DNA of 64,000 nt from Arenicola marina (Eukaryota > Annelida > Polychaeta > Arenicolidae): NCBI GenBank assembly GCA_964019135.1, contig OZ025255.1, positions 39,586,811 through 39,650,810 of the forward strand, written 5' to 3'. Positions 12,201-23,692 of the stretch are shown here, in pieces. Both the position numbers and the translations under genes were made by a program. Within the stretch, counting starts at the first letter, position 1. Each line of letters starts with the position of its first letter. Below the pieces are notes generated by a model. That model was not told the origin of the DNA and ran no database searches. It saw nothing but the letters and a program-made list of their open reading frames with translations.

Positions 12201-15200
12201 ATACTGGTACAGGACAGTCCACGCCATACCCTACAGGACAGTCCACGCCATACCCTACAGGACAGTCCACGCCATACCCTACAGGACAGTCCACGCCACA
12301 TCCTACAGGCCAGTCCACGCCATACCCTACAGGACAGTCCACGCCATACTGGTGCAGGACAGTCCACGCCATACACTACAGGACAGTCCACGCCATACTG
12401 GTACAGGACAGTCTGCGCCATACCCTACAGGACAGTCCACGCCATAACCTACAGGACAGTCCACGCCATACTGGTACAGGACAGTCCACGCCATACTGGT
12501 ACAGGACAGTCCACGCCATACCCCACAGGACAGTCCACGCCATACCCTACAGGACAGTCCACGCCATACTGGTACAGGACAGTCCACGCCATACCCTACA
12601 GGACAGTCCACGCCATACTGGTACTGGACAGTCCACGCCATACCCTACAGGACAGTCCACGCCATACCCTACAGGACAGTCTACGCCATACCCTACAGGA
12701 CAGTCCACGCCATACCCTACAGGACAGTCCACGCCAAACCCTACAGGACAGTCCACGCCATACTGGTACAGGACAGTCCACGCCATACTGGTACAGGACA
12801 GTCCACGCCATACTGGTACAGGACAGTCCACGCCATACGCTACAGGACAGTCCACGCCATACTGGTACAGGACAGTCCACGCCATACTGGTACAGGACAG
12901 TCCACGCCATACCCTACAGGACAGTCCACGCCATACTGGTACAGGACAGTCCACGCCATACTGGTACAGGACAGTTCACGCCATACCCTACAGGACAGTC
13001 CACGCCATACTGGTACAGGACAGTCCACGCCATACCCTACAGGACAGTCCACGCCATACTGGTATTGGACAGTCCACGCCATACTGGTACAGGACAGTCC
13101 ACGCCATACTGGTACAGGACAGTCCACGCCATACCCTACAGGACAGCCCACGCCATACCCTACAGGACAGTCTACGCCATACTGGTACAGGACAGTCCAC
13201 GCCATACTGGTACAGGACAGTCCACGCCATGCTGGTACAGGACAGTCCACGCCATACCCTACAGGACAGTCTACGCCATACCCTACAGGAGAGTCCACGC
13301 CATACCCTACAGGACAGTCCACGCCAAACCCTACAGGACAGTCCACGCCATACTGGTACAGGACAGTCCACGCCATACTGGTACAGGACAGTCCACGCCA
13401 TACTGGTACAGGACAGTCCACGCCATACCCTACAGGACAGTCCACGCCATACTGGTACAGGACAGTCCACGCCATACCCTACAGGACAGTCCACGCCATA
13501 CTGGTACAGGACAGTCCACGCCATACTGGTACAGGACAGTTCACGCCATACCCTACAGGACAGTCCACGCCATACTGGTACAGGACAGTCCACGCCATAC
13601 CCTACAGGACAGTCCACGCCATACTGGTATTGGACAGTCCACGCCATACTGGTACAGGACAGTCCACGCCATACTGGTATGGACAGTCCACGCCATACTG
13701 GTACTGGACAGTCCACGCCATACTGGTACAGGACAGTCCACGCCATACCCTACAGGACAGTCCACGCCATACCCCACAGGACAGTCCACGCCATACTGGT
13801 ACAGGACAGTCCACGCCATACTGGTACAGGACAGTCCACGCCATACCCTACAGGACAGTCCACGCCATACTGGTACAGGACAGTCCACGCCATACTGGTA
13901 CAGGACAGTCCACGTCATACCCTACAGGACAGTCCACGCCATACCCTACAGGACAGTCCACGCCATACCCAACAGGACAGTCCACGCCATACTGGTACAG
14001 GACAGTCCACGCCATACCCTACAGGACAGTCCACGCCATACCCTACAGGACAGTCCACGCCATACTGGTACAGGACAGTTCACGCCATACCATACAGGAC
14101 AGTCCACGCCATACCCTACAGGACAGTCCACGCCATACCCTACAAGACAGTCCACGCCATACCCTACAGGACAGTCCACGCCATACCCTACAGGACAGTC
14201 CACGCCATACTGGTCCAGGACAGTCCACGCCATACTGGTACAGGACAGTCCACGCCATGCCCTACAGGACAGTCCACGCCATACTGGTACAGGACAGTCC
14301 ACGCCATACTGGTACAGGACAGTCCACGCGATAGTGGTACAGGACAGTCCACGCCATACCCTACAGGACAGTCCACGCCATACTGGTACAGGACAGTCCA
14401 CGCCATACTGGTACAGGACAGTCCACGCGATAGTGGTACAGGACAGTCCACGCCATACTGGTACAGGACAGTCCACGCCATACTGGTACAGGACAGTCCA
14501 CGCCATAGCCTACAGGACAGTCCACGCCATACCGGTACAGGACAGTCCACGCCATACCCTACAGGACAGTCCACGCCATACTGGTACAGGACAGTCCACG
14601 CCATACTGGTACAGGACAGTCCACGCCATACCGGTACAGGACAGTCCCCGCCATACCCTACAGGACAGTCCACGCCATACTGGTACAGGACAGTCCACGC
14701 CATACTGGTACAGAACAGTCCACGCCATACTGGTACAGGACAGTCCACGCCATACTGGTACAGGACAGTCCACGCCATACTGGTACAGGACAGTCCACGC
14801 CATACTGGTACAGGACAGTCCACGCCATACTGGTACAGGACAGTCCACGCCATACCCTACAGGACAGTCCACGCCATACCCTACAGGACAGTCCACGCCA
14901 TACCCTACAGGACAGTCCACGCCATACTGGTACAGGACAATCTACGCCATACCCTACAGGACAGTCCACGCCATACCCTACAGGACAGTCCACGCCATAC
15001 TGGTACAGGACAGTCCACGCCATACTGGTACAGGACAGTCCACGCCATACCCTACAGGACAGTCCACGCCATACTGATACAGGACAGTCCACGCCATACC
15101 CTACAGGACAGTCTACGCCATACTGGTACAGGACAGTCCACGCCATACTGGTACAGGACAGTCCACGCCATACCCTACAGGACAGTCCACGCCATACCCT

Positions 15201-15889
15201 ACAGGACAGTCCACGCCATACTGGTACAGGACAGTCCACGCCATACTGGTACAGGACAGTCCACGCCATACCCTACAGGACAGTCCACGCCATACCCTAC
15301 AGGACAGTCCACGCCATACTGGTACAGGACAGTCCACGCCATACCCTACAGGACAGTCCACGCCATACTGGTACAGGACAGTCCACGCCATACCCTACAG
15401 GACAGTCCACGCCATACTGGTACAGGACAGTCCACGCCATACTGGTACAGGACAGTCCACGCCATACTGGTACAGGACAGTCCACGCCATACCCTACAGG
15501 ACAGTCCACGCCATACTGGTACAGGACAGTCCACGCCATACCCTACAGGACAGTCCACGCCATACTGGTACAGGACAGTCCACGCCATACTGGTACAGGA
15601 CAGTCCACGCCATACCCTACAGGACAGTCCACGCCATACTGGTACAGGACAGTCCACGCCATACTGGTACAGGACAGTCCACGCCATACTGGTACAGGAC
15701 AGTCCACGCCATACTGGTACAGGACAGTCCACGCCATACTGGTACAGGACAGTCCACGCCATACCTTACAGGACAGTCCACGCCATACTGGTACAGGACA
15801 GTCCACGCCATACTGGGTCAGGACAGTCCGCGCCATACTGGTACAGGACAGTCCACGCCATACCCTACAGGACAGTCCACGCCATACTG
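9286..15889. repeat. 6.6-kb minisatellite of mixed 24- and 25-bp units
   Basis: Every unit carries the 20-mer ACAGGACAGTCCACGCCATA followed by either CCCT (24-bp type A) or CTGGT (25-bp type B). There are about 270 units in an irregular A/B order. Rare variants pair up at long range: CCACACC/CCACATC with GGCCAG at 9943 and 12296, CACTACAGG at 10021 and 12374, and CCAAACCC at 10381 and 12734 are all 2353 bp apart. More distal markers are offset by 2401-2696 bp. All three plus frames are stop-free in both unit types, which creates a spurious plus-strand frame of 1747 codons (10763-16006) and another of 1055 codons (9280-12447). Confidence 0.96.
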
Positions 15890-17330
15890 CTACGAACAAT
15901 CGTTTATTTTCAACCCAAGGAAACTTCGACGAAATTCATCCGAAACATTGACGGTCTCACTTCGGGTTTTATCTTTTGTTTGGTATGTTTAATCCAGTTC
16001 TCTTGATTGCGTTTTTCGTTCGCTGCTCGGTTTTGTACCAAACGATCACCAAACGATTTGGGACCCACTCTAACAGTAAACAAACGATCATTTGATGTGA
16101 GTAGAATGTTTTAGGCCACTATATGCCACACATAAAGATTAACGACGTGTCTTATGGCCATTCCCTGATGCATCCGTTAAAACACCTGGACGTCTTGGCA
16201 TTCCTTCGATCGGCCGTTGATTTCAGTTTTCAGCACTGAATAGTCAGTAGAGTTGTTTATCCCTTTGAGTGTGTTTTTTTGCGCCACAGCCATATGACGT
16301 AATCGCCGAGTCCCTGTATGTGGCAACGATCAACAGACAGACGATTGCCTGTTTCACATCAATGGTAGGGCCTCCATGTGAGACAAGGAATGTAATGCCG
16401 TTATCGACATACGCAATAAATAGCAGCATCAGATCAAAATACCAACCCATCAGGCTCAGTCGATTCTGTGATTTTGTAAGTAACTCAGTATAGGCTAGGA
16501 CCAAAAAGGCAATTTCATTAATGGCAAAGCATTTGAACCATTATTCCCTCAACTGGTATTTTTCCCGTTTGGCGGGGGGTGGGAGGGGGGCGGGGGCTGG
16601 AATGAAGCAATAATCGTTAAGGTTCATCATTAAACAGAGGGAATTTAACCATTACATACAGTGATAAGTTTAAGCCATGTTTTCTCTATGTTTTCACTTG
16701 TGTACTATGTCTCCTCACCAACATCTCATGGCGTCTGCCTTATCCATACTCTAAATATATAAAAGCCATGGTAAAACGTGTGATACCGTTGCCGTCGCGA
16801 CCGGTGTGATCGAGTCTGGCTGGGGCTGTTGAGCGTAACTTTCGTTGTTAAACAAAATTGTACGTCATTATCAATACAACTAAAACCTAATTCTATTGTT
16901 GCTGTGACCAGCTCAGCCTGGCTACCAACTGAGCTAAAGAAGACTCGCAGAAAGCGAATCGCACACGATTAAGACGACTCCCCCTTTCCTGAACATACAC
17001 TATGTGGGTTTTCCAAATTCAAATTCTTCAACATGAAAAATTGGCCCTGGTGCAAACCGCTGTCGAAGCCGCTCAGTGACATGAAGACAGGTTTTGGTGA
17101 TCAGGGGTAAGCCATGCCAGCTGGTGCTAATTCATTACACTGCTTAGGTAGACGACCAATTGTCTGCCCCACCAAGCTTCATTTAACCCTCCATGGCCCA
17201 CATGGCGCAGGTTCGCCAAGCGATTAACTTCTCAATCTCTTTAGACTATTTAGCAAGCAATAATGGTCAGAGCAAAACATCAATAGACTGTTAGTTATGA
17301 AAAATGAATGCAATATGTCAAATCAGAACA
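15890..17330. other. unique region, no gene recognised
   Basis: Unique DNA. A TTTAGCTCAGTTGGTAG motif, like a tRNA A box, lies on the minus strand near 16925-16942, but no matching B box follows it. A short G-rich patch occurs at 16573-16600. No exon, RNA or transposon domain was recognised. Confidence 0.5.
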
Positions 17331-17421
17331 TGACAACCCGTACCCACACCCAAGGCAAAACCTGGCAACCCGTACCCACAGCCAAGGTAAAATATGACAA
17401 TCCTTACCTACACTCAAGGTA
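17331..17421. repeat. 32-bp tandem repeat, about 2.8 copies
   Basis: Three successive units start TGACAACCCGTACC at 17331, TGGCAACCCGTACC at 17363 and TGACAATCCTTACC at 17395. Each is followed by an AAGG-containing stretch. The spacing is exactly 32 bp. Confidence 0.85.
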
Positions 17422-18065
17422 CAGGTGCCGATGATATGTTTGTAGTGGGAAACATTACTGTTTTGATTAACTTTAATCATGCGTCCAAAACACTTTAATT
17501 ATATGCCGCTGTATTATGGCGGAATTTAATCGCTTTAATTACTGCACTCCATTGACCTTCCTGACCCTGCCATTCCCACACCGCCATTCTGATGGCCAGT
17601 GGACCCCCACATGCAGACGTTTGTCCCCAAGCTGCTTACATGACATTACGTTCCGACATCGCAACCCATACCGCAGGTGAACGATTGTTGTTGCACAACG
17701 TTCAGTCTGCCTATGAGGAACGAACCATGGACGCCGCATGGAGACGCGGATAACACTCTTCAAGACGGAAGAATGTGACGTAATTAGAAATGAATAGTGA
17801 ACGCTGTTGATCTGCGTGATGTGAGTACCGTGCACCGGCAGGGCTAGTCAGACCCACGGGTTCTCTCTCTGGGAGGCTGCGTTCTTGACAGCTCCCGTCA
17901 GACTTTTCTGGGTGAAAAAAAACCCACAGCAATAAAACGCTGACTCAGCGCCATAAATTGTCCTTCTATGATACCTAAACAAATGGTTTCAAGCCGTATA
18001 AATGGGAGGCGGGCGGGTTTCTGTTTTTTTTGTGTTGTTCGGGACGAGTGGCGTGTTGACAGAAC
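17422..18065. other. unique region, nothing recognised
   Basis: Only short open frames without homology that I can recognise. Confidence 0.4.
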
Positions 18066-18088
18066 TATATATATATATATATATATAT
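18066..18088. repeat. (TA)n microsatellite
   Basis: An alternating TA tract of about 11 repeats. Confidence 0.95.
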
Positions 18089-18289
18089 CCGTATATAAAT
18101 GCGATGGCTAAGCGAGGGGAGTGAGGTGCGACATGTATTCTCTAGTTTCGCCCGCTCCGATTATACCGTATGTAATTAGAAAAAACAAGTAAACTGTGTC
18201 TACTTGAGTGTCTAAATGGGTGTTTGTGGCAATTAAAAGGTTTATGGATTTGTCAAACGATCAGGAAACGGCCATTTAGACTTCAATCC

Positions 18290-18407
18290 ACCCACAGACA
18301 TGGCCACAGCCGGGTGCGAACCACCGATCCACGTGCCGTTAGGCGCTTAGGTGAGCAGAGCCCTCAATGCGAGCGCTCTAGCCCACTGAGCTATCGGGGC
18401 GGCCCCC
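18290..18407 (-). mobile_element. tRNA-derived SINE (family 2), head only
   Basis: On the minus strand this has an A-box segment TAGCTCAGTGGGCT (plus 18380-18393) and a B box GGTTCGCACCC (plus 18312-18322). A stretch containing GGCCATGTCTGTGG follows, which it shares with the copies at 43.0-43.3 and 50.7-50.9 kb. The body found in those two copies is missing here, so this copy is 3'-truncated. It is not an intact tRNA gene. Confidence 0.8.
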
Positions 18408-18732
18408 ACCGGTGAGGGCAAGTTGCGCTCTAGGCGCTTCTGTAGTCAGTTATAGTTGTGGGCCAGGGCGCCTCTGTCGGTGGGACCGGTAAACAACAAG
18501 TGCAAACGTTTATGACGTTTCACCACAGTCACAAATGTTGACTCTTGCGGAGGGAAAATTGAAGAAGTTGAATTGTTTTGGTCATTAGCAGATAATTGGT
18601 GCGGGATATGGTGTTTATAGTTTGTCATGAACCTCAAGGCCTTAGGTTTGTGTTCTTTTATGCAAAATCCACATTATTCAGTATTTGTGTCGCTCTCTTA
18701 AAAAACCCGGATAGGTTACGTGGTAATTTGGT
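18408..18732. other. unique stretch before the 28-bp array
   Basis: No features recognised. Confidence 0.4.
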
Positions 18733-19574
18733 CGTCTTGTAACCTCAAGCCACTGGCCCCCGTCTTGTAACCTCAAGCCACTGGCCCCCGTCTTGTAACC
18801 TCAAGCCACTGGCCCCCGTCTTGTAACCTCAAGCCACTGGCCCCCGTCTTGTAACCTCAAGCCACTGGCCCCCGTCTTGTAACCTCACGCCACTGGCCCC
18901 CGTCTTGTAACCTCAAGCCACTGGCCCCCGTCTTGTAACCTCAAGCCACTGGCCCCCGTCTTGTAACCTCAAGCCACTGGCCCCCGTCTTGTAACCTCAA
19001 GCCACTGGCCCCCGTCTTGTAACCTCAAGCCACTGGCCCCCGTCTTGTAACCTCAAGCCACTGGCCCCCGTCTTGTAACCTCAAGCCACTGGCCCCCGTC
19101 TTGTAACCTCAAGCCACTGGCCCCCGTCTTGTAACCTCAAGCTACTGGCCCCCGTCTTGTAATCTCAAGCCACTGGCCCCCGTCTTGTAACCTCAAGCCA
19201 CTGGCCCCCGTCTTGTAACCTCAAGCCACTGGCCCCCGTCTTGTAACCTCAAGCCACTGGCCCCCGTCTTGTAACCTCAAGCCACTGGCCCCCGTCTTGT
19301 AACCTCAAGCCACTGGCCCCCGTCTTGTAACCTCAAGCCACTGGCCCCCGTCTTGTAACCTCAAGCCACTGGCCCCCGTCTTGTAACCTCACGCCACTGG
19401 CCCCCGTCTTGTAACCTCAAGCCACTGGCCCCCGTCATGTAACCTCAAGCCACTGGCCCCCGTCTTGTAACCTCAAGCCACTGGCCCCCGTCTTGTAACC
19501 TCAAGCCACTGGCCCCCGTCTTGTAACCTCAAGCCACTGGCCCCCGTCTTGTAACCTCAAGCCACTGGCCCCCG
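18733..19574. repeat. very uniform 28-bp minisatellite, 30 copies
   Basis: The unit begins CGTCTTGTAACCTCAAG and ends CCACTGGCCCC. The array is 842 bp, or 30.1 units, with no length change. Only single-base variants appear (ACGCC at two places, GCTACTGG, TAATCTC, GTCATG). This uniformity points to recent amplification. Confidence 0.96.
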
Positions 19575-20800
19575 TGTGGTAGGAACCACCATGGGTGAGG
19601 GGCACCCTGCTCGACAACACACCCACCAGTTGCTGCTGCAAACCACAATTTTGTCTGGAACTATTTCCATCCATTTATTTACGTGGTCCCAGGATTTCTC
19701 GGACCGAATCTAGCCTTAATGTACACAAGTGGAATAAAGCCCCGACTATCCAGCTATCGCTTGATCATCAGCAAGGTCCGCGCACTGCCGCCAGGGGTCA
19801 GCAGCCGTGTCGCTGCCTGTTCAACGGGGCCAGTGCTGCCATCTTACGGTCAAGTTAACTCGACAATCGTCAGTTTTACGATCGCTCGGTAGCAGATGCG
19901 AGGGCGCCAAAAAGTATTCCTCAAATTAATTAGAAATTTCCGCAAGTGACATTGATCCAGATGCCAAACTATGGTTTATGCCAAAGAATATCGTGCCAAG
20001 AAACCCCTCAAAGATGCATGTTCTTCAAAGAGTTATGCGTCTTATGCGGCTGCTCTTCGATACTACTTCAGCTGACGGCTAAAAATGTTCGACATTTTCA
20101 AGCGTTATTCGGCATTTGGTAAACGTGGTGAAGGCGGTTTGAAACCCGATATTAATACTGGCTTGCTCAGCCCCAAACTGATCAAACGCATATGAATAAC
20201 TCGTACGTCACTCAGGCGGTGGAGCCACCGCTCACCAGACTTTCAGGGTATGGGGCTTGTAGAATTGGAGACTAGCAACAGACCGGTGGATGAGCAAGCG
20301 ACCGGATTATCTAAACCACAAATATAAACGTTGATTAATAACATTTGACATTCATTTCATCGAATGTGTTGTTAACCAGAATAGTTGGTGCCGCTTGTGA
20401 GAATTATTTCCTTTCAGCGCAGCAGTCTTACCGGTGATTATAACGTCGTGAATCAAAAAGTAAGTAGTTCGAAAGAGCGCGAAGGAAGCGGCGGAAATTC
20501 AATTTGAATTTTATGTTTACCTTCACCACAACTGACGATTAAACTATATGCTTTTATAGTGCCTGCTTTTAAACATAAAATAATTATCTTGCTACCGTAT
20601 CGAAATTTATAGCATTTGAGGCTGGTACCAGGCAACCCAATTCAAGTCACCCCATCCAGTTTTATCTATGAGTTAAGTACTGCCATCTAGTGGGGGTATC
20701 TTGAAGACAGTGTTTAATATCAAGCATGTAATGGGCCTGGTCTATATATAGCTGGACCAATGATGTTAAGGTGACGTCAGTCAGCAGAAGGTCAGTCAAG
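19575..20800. other. unique region between arrays
   Basis: No gene recognised. Short plus-strand frames at 19595-19892 have no recognisable domain. CTGCCATCTAGTGGGGGTA at 20681-20699 resembles the ends of short interspersed elements. Confidence 0.45.
20739..20784 (+). promoter_or_regulatory. TATA-like and CRE-like motifs upstream of the 30-bp array
   Basis: TATATATA occurs at about 20743 and TGACGTCAG at 20772, just before the first repeat unit at 20801. Both are short motifs expected by chance at some rate, and no transcript evidence is available. They would matter only if the array were transcribed. Confidence 0.15.
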
Positions 20801-22724
20801 GTGTCTGCCGGTAAACAGTGCGTCACTAAGCGGCGTCTCAGTGAACAGTGCGTCACTAAGCGGTGCTTTGATGAACGGTGCGTCATTAAGCGGCGTCTCA
20901 GTGAACAGTGCGTCACTAAGCGGTGTCTCAGTGAACAGTGCGTCACTAAGCGGTGTCTCAGTCAACAGTGCGTCACTAAGCGGTGTCTCAATAAACAGTC
21001 GGTCACTAAGCGGTGTCTCAATAAACAGTCGGTCACTAAGCGGTGTCTCAGGGAACAGTGCGTCACTAAGCGGTGTCTCAGTGAACAGTGCGTCACTCAG
21101 CGGTGTCTCAATGAACAGTCGGTCACTAAGCGGTGTGTCAGTGAACAGTGTGTAACTAAGCGGTGTCTCAGTGATCGGTGCGTCACTAAGCGGTGTGTCA
21201 GTGAACAGTGTGTCACTAAGCGATGTCTCAGTGATCAGTGCGTCACTAAGCGGTGTCTCAATGAACAGTCGGTCACTAAGCGGTGCCTCATTGAACAGTG
21301 TGTCACTAAGCGGTGTCTCAGTAAACAGTGCGTCACTAAGCGGTGTCTCAGTGAACAGTGCGTCACTAAGCGGTGTGTCAGTAAACAGTGCGTCACTAAG
21401 CGGTGTCTCAGTGAACAGTGCGTCACTAAGCGTTGTCTAAGTGAACAGTGCGTCACTAAGCGTTGTCTCAGTGAACAGTGCGTCACTAAGCGTTGTCTCA
21501 GTGAACAGTGCGTAACTAAGCGTTGTCTCAGTGAACAGTGCGTCACTAAGCGTTGTCTCAGTGAACAGTGCGTAACTAAGCGGTGTCTCAGTGAACAGTG
21601 CGTCACTAAGCGGTGTCTCAGTGAACAGTGCGTCATTAAGCGTTGTCTCAGTGAACAGTGCGTCTCTAAGCGGTGTCTCAGTGAACAGTACGTCACTAAG
21701 CGGTGTCGCAGTGAACAGTGCATCACTAAGCGGTGTCTCAGTGAACAGTGCGTGACTAAGCGGTGTCTCAGTGAACAGTGCATCACTAAGCGGTGTCTCA
21801 GTGAACAGTACGTCACTAAGCGGTGAATAGTGCGTCACTAAATGGTGTCTCAGTGAACAGTACGTCACTAAGCGGTGAATAGTGCGTCACTAAGCGTTGT
21901 CTCAGTGAACAGTGCATCACTAAGCGGTGTCTCAGTGAACAGTACGTCACTAAGCGGTGAATAGTGCGTCACTAAATGGTGTCTCAGTGAACAGTACGTC
22001 ACTAAATGGTGTCTCAGTGAACAGTACGTCACTAAGCGGTGAATAGTGCGTCACTAAGCGTTGTCTCAGTGAACAGTGCATCACTAAGCGGTGCCTTAGT
22101 GAACAGTGCGTGACTAAGCGGTGCCTCAGTGAACAGTGCATCACTAAGCGGTGTCTCAGTGAACAGTGCGTGACTAAGCGGTGCCTCAGTGAACAGTGCG
22201 TCACTAAGCAGTGTGTCAGTGAACAGTGCGTCACTAACCGGTTTTTCAGTGAACAGTGCATCACTAAGCGGTGTCTCAGTGAACAGGGCGTCACTAAGCG
22301 GTGTCTAAGTGAACAGTGCGTCACTAAGCGTTGTCTCAGTGAACAGTGCGTCACTAAGCGTTGTCTCAGTGAACAGTGCGTCACTAAGCAGTGTGTCAGT
22401 GAACAGTGCGTCACTAACCGGTTTTTCAGTGAACAGTGCGTCACTAAGCGTTGTCTCAGTGAACAGTGCATCACTAAGCGGTGTCTCAGTGAACAGTGCG
22501 TCACTAAGCGGTGTCTCAGTGAACAGTGCGTCACTAAGCGGTGTTTCAGTGAACAGGGCGTCACTAAGCGGTGTCTCAGTGAACAGTGCGTCACTAAGCG
22601 GTGTCTCAGTGAACAGTGCGTCACTAAGCGGTGTCTCAGTGAACAGTGCGTCACTAAGCGGTGTCTCAGTGAACAGGGCGTCACTAAGCGGTGTCTCAGT
22701 GAACAGGGCGTCACTAAGCGGTGT
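20801..22724. repeat. 30-bp minisatellite, block A
   Basis: The unit starts CAGTGCGTCACTAAGC and finishes GTCTCAGTGAA, 30 bp in all, about 64 units. Units with 8 bases deleted (AAGCGGTGAATAGTGCG) recur at 21821, 21872, 21952 and 22036, so the deletion was copied with its neighbours. The 30-bp length is divisible by three, so four of six frames are open and give Cys/Lys/Arg-, Ser/Val- and Leu/His-rich frames on both strands. I regard these as by-products. Confidence 0.95.
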
Positions 22725-23692
22725 GAGGGTCTACTAATAAGGTGCATGGTGTAGGGTGAGAGGGTCTGGTGAGCGTCCGGTGAGAGTTTGGTGAAAGTGT
22801 CCGATTAGTGTTCGGTGGGTGTTCGGTGAGAAGGGATTGTGAGAGGCCGTTTGTCTCCAGGCCCTGTGTAAACCTACATCGTCGGTGCATATTCTTCCAT
22901 CACGATAGCGGCCCTTTCGCAGTTCTGACCTTTACCCCAAACGGTGGTAATCTTGTAACAAAAGCCTCATCAAATTTGCTTCATCATATCAAGTAAGTAT
23001 CACCGGTTGTATTCAATTCCCCTTCTAACTGGCACCGCTCATGTTTCATGGTTCAATGACCTGAACACAAAGGGTAATATTTGAGAGAGGGTCATACATG
23101 CAACTGGGGAATCGGTTACAATGGTCCGCGGTAAATACAAAGTATTAATCAATTATAAATAATGACTGTATTATCTTTTAGTGCCCTCCGGCTGCACGAC
23201 ACTGTCACTGAAGTAGTTATGTATAAATGATTAAATCTATGCCTGCATTCCCCATTTGCGCGTTTTAACCGCGTTCCCTAAGGGCATTGGATGCAGCACA
23301 GTCACAGCTATTACAGTAACACCGCTGACTATAGCCGGTAACAAAACAAAAATAACAGCACTAGACCTGTATTGGACATGTTGCAATATTAAATGAATTA
23401 TCCATCGGGCTCTGTGGAGAACCGAGTTTCGGTCGGCAGTAGAAAGTCATAACATGTTTACGCCGAACAAGATGCCAACAGCTCAATATTGTTATTTTAC
23501 GTAAATTAACATGCGTAGACTTCAAACGTTTGAATTCTCTGAAAATACCTGCATTTAAAACAACTTTTAAAGATAACAAAAAAGTTAGCAAAAAAAATGT
23601 GGAAATCAACTTGTGGGTTTTTGAGATTTCATGATAAACTTGGAACGGTTAATAAATTGATTTTGCCGTCACCACTTACCTTAACAGTGCGT
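22725..23692. other. unique spacer between two blocks of the 30-bp array
   Basis: The first 110 bp hold degenerate GGTGAGNGT-type words next to the array edge. The rest is unique AT-rich DNA with no gene recognised. The spacer separates two same-orientation blocks of one repeat family. Confidence 0.55.

Noticed and set aside
10763..16006. 1747-codon plus-strand open frame
   Set aside because: It lies wholly in the 24/25-bp array, which is stop-free in every plus frame. The protein phase rotates with each 25-bp unit, so no consistent sequence is under selection.
16900..16960. SINE from an A-box-like TTTAGCTCAGTTGGTAG
   Set aside because: No B box follows on the same strand.
18290..18407. Intact tRNA gene
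   Set aside because: A and B boxes are present, but the acceptor stem and overall fold are not intact, and the sequence recurs as an interspersed SINE at 43.0 and 50.7 kb.
18733..19574. CRISPR array
   Set aside because: Units are contiguous with no variable spacers, and the genome is clearly eukaryotic. The same applies to all other arrays here.
19595..19892. Two overlapping plus-strand frames of 69-87 codons
   Set aside because: No recognisable domain, splice sites or start context; indistinguishable from chance.
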